A stretch of 7,212 nucleotides of DNA. It comes from Campylobacterales bacterium. Lineage in GTDB: Bacteria > Campylobacterota > Campylobacteria > Campylobacterales > QNZT01. The stretch covers positions 1 to 7,212 of the forward strand of contig WGAE01000137.1 in NCBI GenBank assembly GCA_015489185.1, written 5' to 3'. The notes below the pieces were generated by a model, which saw only the letters and a program-made list of their open reading frames with translations, did not search any database and was not told the origin of the DNA. Positions within the stretch are counted from its first letter, which is position 1, and the number at the start of each line of letters is the position of its first letter. The translations under genes and the position numbers were made by a program. Positions 6,741 through 7,212 of this stretch are shown here, in pieces.

Positions 6741-6768
6741 CCCCTTCGATGTTTTATACGATAAACCG

Positions 6769-7053
6769 CTACCTGATCCTGATACCTCCGAGCGCCTCTT
6801 TTTCGATCTCTCTTTCAAAGTTTCTCTGAATCAGAATATCGACCGGTTTGCCCAGTTTGCGTTCAAGTCTCGCAACGGCTTTGATTTTTTTGGCAAGTAA
6901 ATCACGCTTCTCTTCCGCAATGACAAAAAGATCGATATCCCCGCCTTTTCGGGAATCATCAAGACGACTACCGAAAAGTATAATCCGACACTCTCCAAAG
7001 ATATCGCAAACAACATTAGTAATGATTTCAATTTCTTTGGCTGTTAATCTCAT
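6769..7053 (-). CDS. MNT-type nucleotidyltransferase domain protein (94 aa)
   Basis: This is a minimal nucleotidyltransferase of the DNA polymerase beta-like superfamily. It shows LFGSR (26-30) followed by GGDIDLFV (37-44), giving the catalytic Asp39 and Asp41, and the third acidic residue Asp72 in PVDIL (70-74). Family members transfer nucleotides from NTPs to proteins or RNA and are often paired with a HEPT-domain partner, as in MNT-HEPT toxin-antitoxin modules, where the MNT protein adenylylates and silences the HEPT toxin. No HEPT-like gene (R-x4-6-H motif) is visible next to this one. The frame is open to the window edge, but the start at 7053 (MRLTAKEIE) matches the family's usual N-terminus as I recall it. 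The next upstream ATG at 7110 would add a stretch running through the intergenic promoter. The ribosome site is weak (an AAAAG stretch). Confidence 0.85.
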   Translation of the reverse strand: MRLTAKEIEIITNVVCDIFGECRIILFGSRLDDSRKGGDIDLFVIAEEKRDLLAKKIKAVARLERKLGKPVDILIQRNFEREIEKEALGGIRIR

Positions 7054-7072
7054 GAAATATCTTTTCGATCTT

Positions 7073-7100
7073 TTGACTCTTTTGCCCAAAGGGTTACAAT
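7073..7100 (+). promoter_or_regulatory. Sigma70-type promoter for the gene starting at 7129
   Basis: TTGACT (7073-7078) and TACAAT (7095-7100) each match five of six consensus bases and are separated by 16 bases. Transcription would begin near 7107, leaving a leader of about 22 bases before the ATG at 7129. It lies in the 75-base gap between divergent genes. Confidence 0.7.
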
Positions 7101-7128
7101 ATTTTAACATTTTTTGCTTCTGAAATGC

Positions 7129-7212
7129 ATGAACGGCAGGTTTTCCAAAGAACTGGCATATCTGGAAGAGGAACTGACCGCAGGACGATTCGGCATAGAA
7201 CTCGGTAACCAC
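7129..7212 (+). CDS. Start of an unrecognised protein (partial, runs off the window)
   Basis: The frame from ATG 7129 is open to the window end and reads MNGRFSKELAYLEEELTAGRF followed by GIELGNH. The residues are those of an acidic, helical protein start, and the codon choice resembles the other genes here, whereas the overlapping frame from ATG 7125 gives an Arg-rich peptide that stops at 7208. A good promoter lies just upstream, but no clear ribosome site is seen. The 28 residues visible do not suffice to name a family. It is divergent to the nucleotidyltransferase gene. Confidence 0.6.
   Translation, partial: MNGRFSKELAYLEEELTAGRFGIELGNH

Noticed and set aside
7054..7212. Longer start for the minus-strand nucleotidyltransferase
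   Set aside because: The added residues would cover the intergenic promoter and the divergent gene; the conserved-looking MRLTAKEIE start at 7053 is preferred.

Overview
The window looks like a chromosomal segment from a Campylobacterota (epsilonproteobacterial) genome of medium GC content. This rests on the style of the proteins (the HemD variant, the compact NadB, the NhaD antiporter) and on the tight packing with start/stop overlaps. The genus cannot be settled from sequence reading alone; a sulfur- or hydrogen-oxidising marine relative such as the Sulfurovum/Sulfurimonas group is an inference.

Layout. Positions 1-3012 hold one co-directional plus-strand run: a possible tail of an upstream gene (2-58), a very short LptM-like lipoprotein gene (48-179), nadB for L-aspartate oxidase (176-1642) and nhaD for a Na+/H+ antiporter (1639-3012). 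The lipoprotein/nadB and nadB/nhaD joints are both 4-base ATGA overlaps, so translation is probably coupled. A 90-base gap with a perfect 12-bp inverted repeat precedes guaA (3103-4641, GMP synthase). Close behind guaA come a DUF3137-like membrane protein (4646-5584) and hemD (5584-6243, uroporphyrinogen-III synthase), whose GTG start shares a base with the preceding stop. An AT-rich gap with a good promoter and overlapping inverted repeats leads to a DUF309-like gene (6323-6655).

From 6656 to 6768 there are two adjacent stem-loops between convergent genes. A minus-strand MNT-type nucleotidyltransferase gene follows (6769-7053). A divergent plus-strand gene with its own sigma70-type promoter starts at 7129 and leaves the window.

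Functionally this is mostly housekeeping: NAD precursor synthesis, ion homeostasis, GMP synthesis and tetrapyrrole synthesis, with small lipoprotein, membrane and hypothetical proteins between them. I see no defence system, CRISPR array, insertion sequence, tRNA or rRNA. The parts most worth a second look are the unannotated-size lipoprotein, the operator-like palindromes before guaA and the DUF309 gene, the double hairpin at 6665-6740, and the nucleotidyltransferase that lacks its usual partner.
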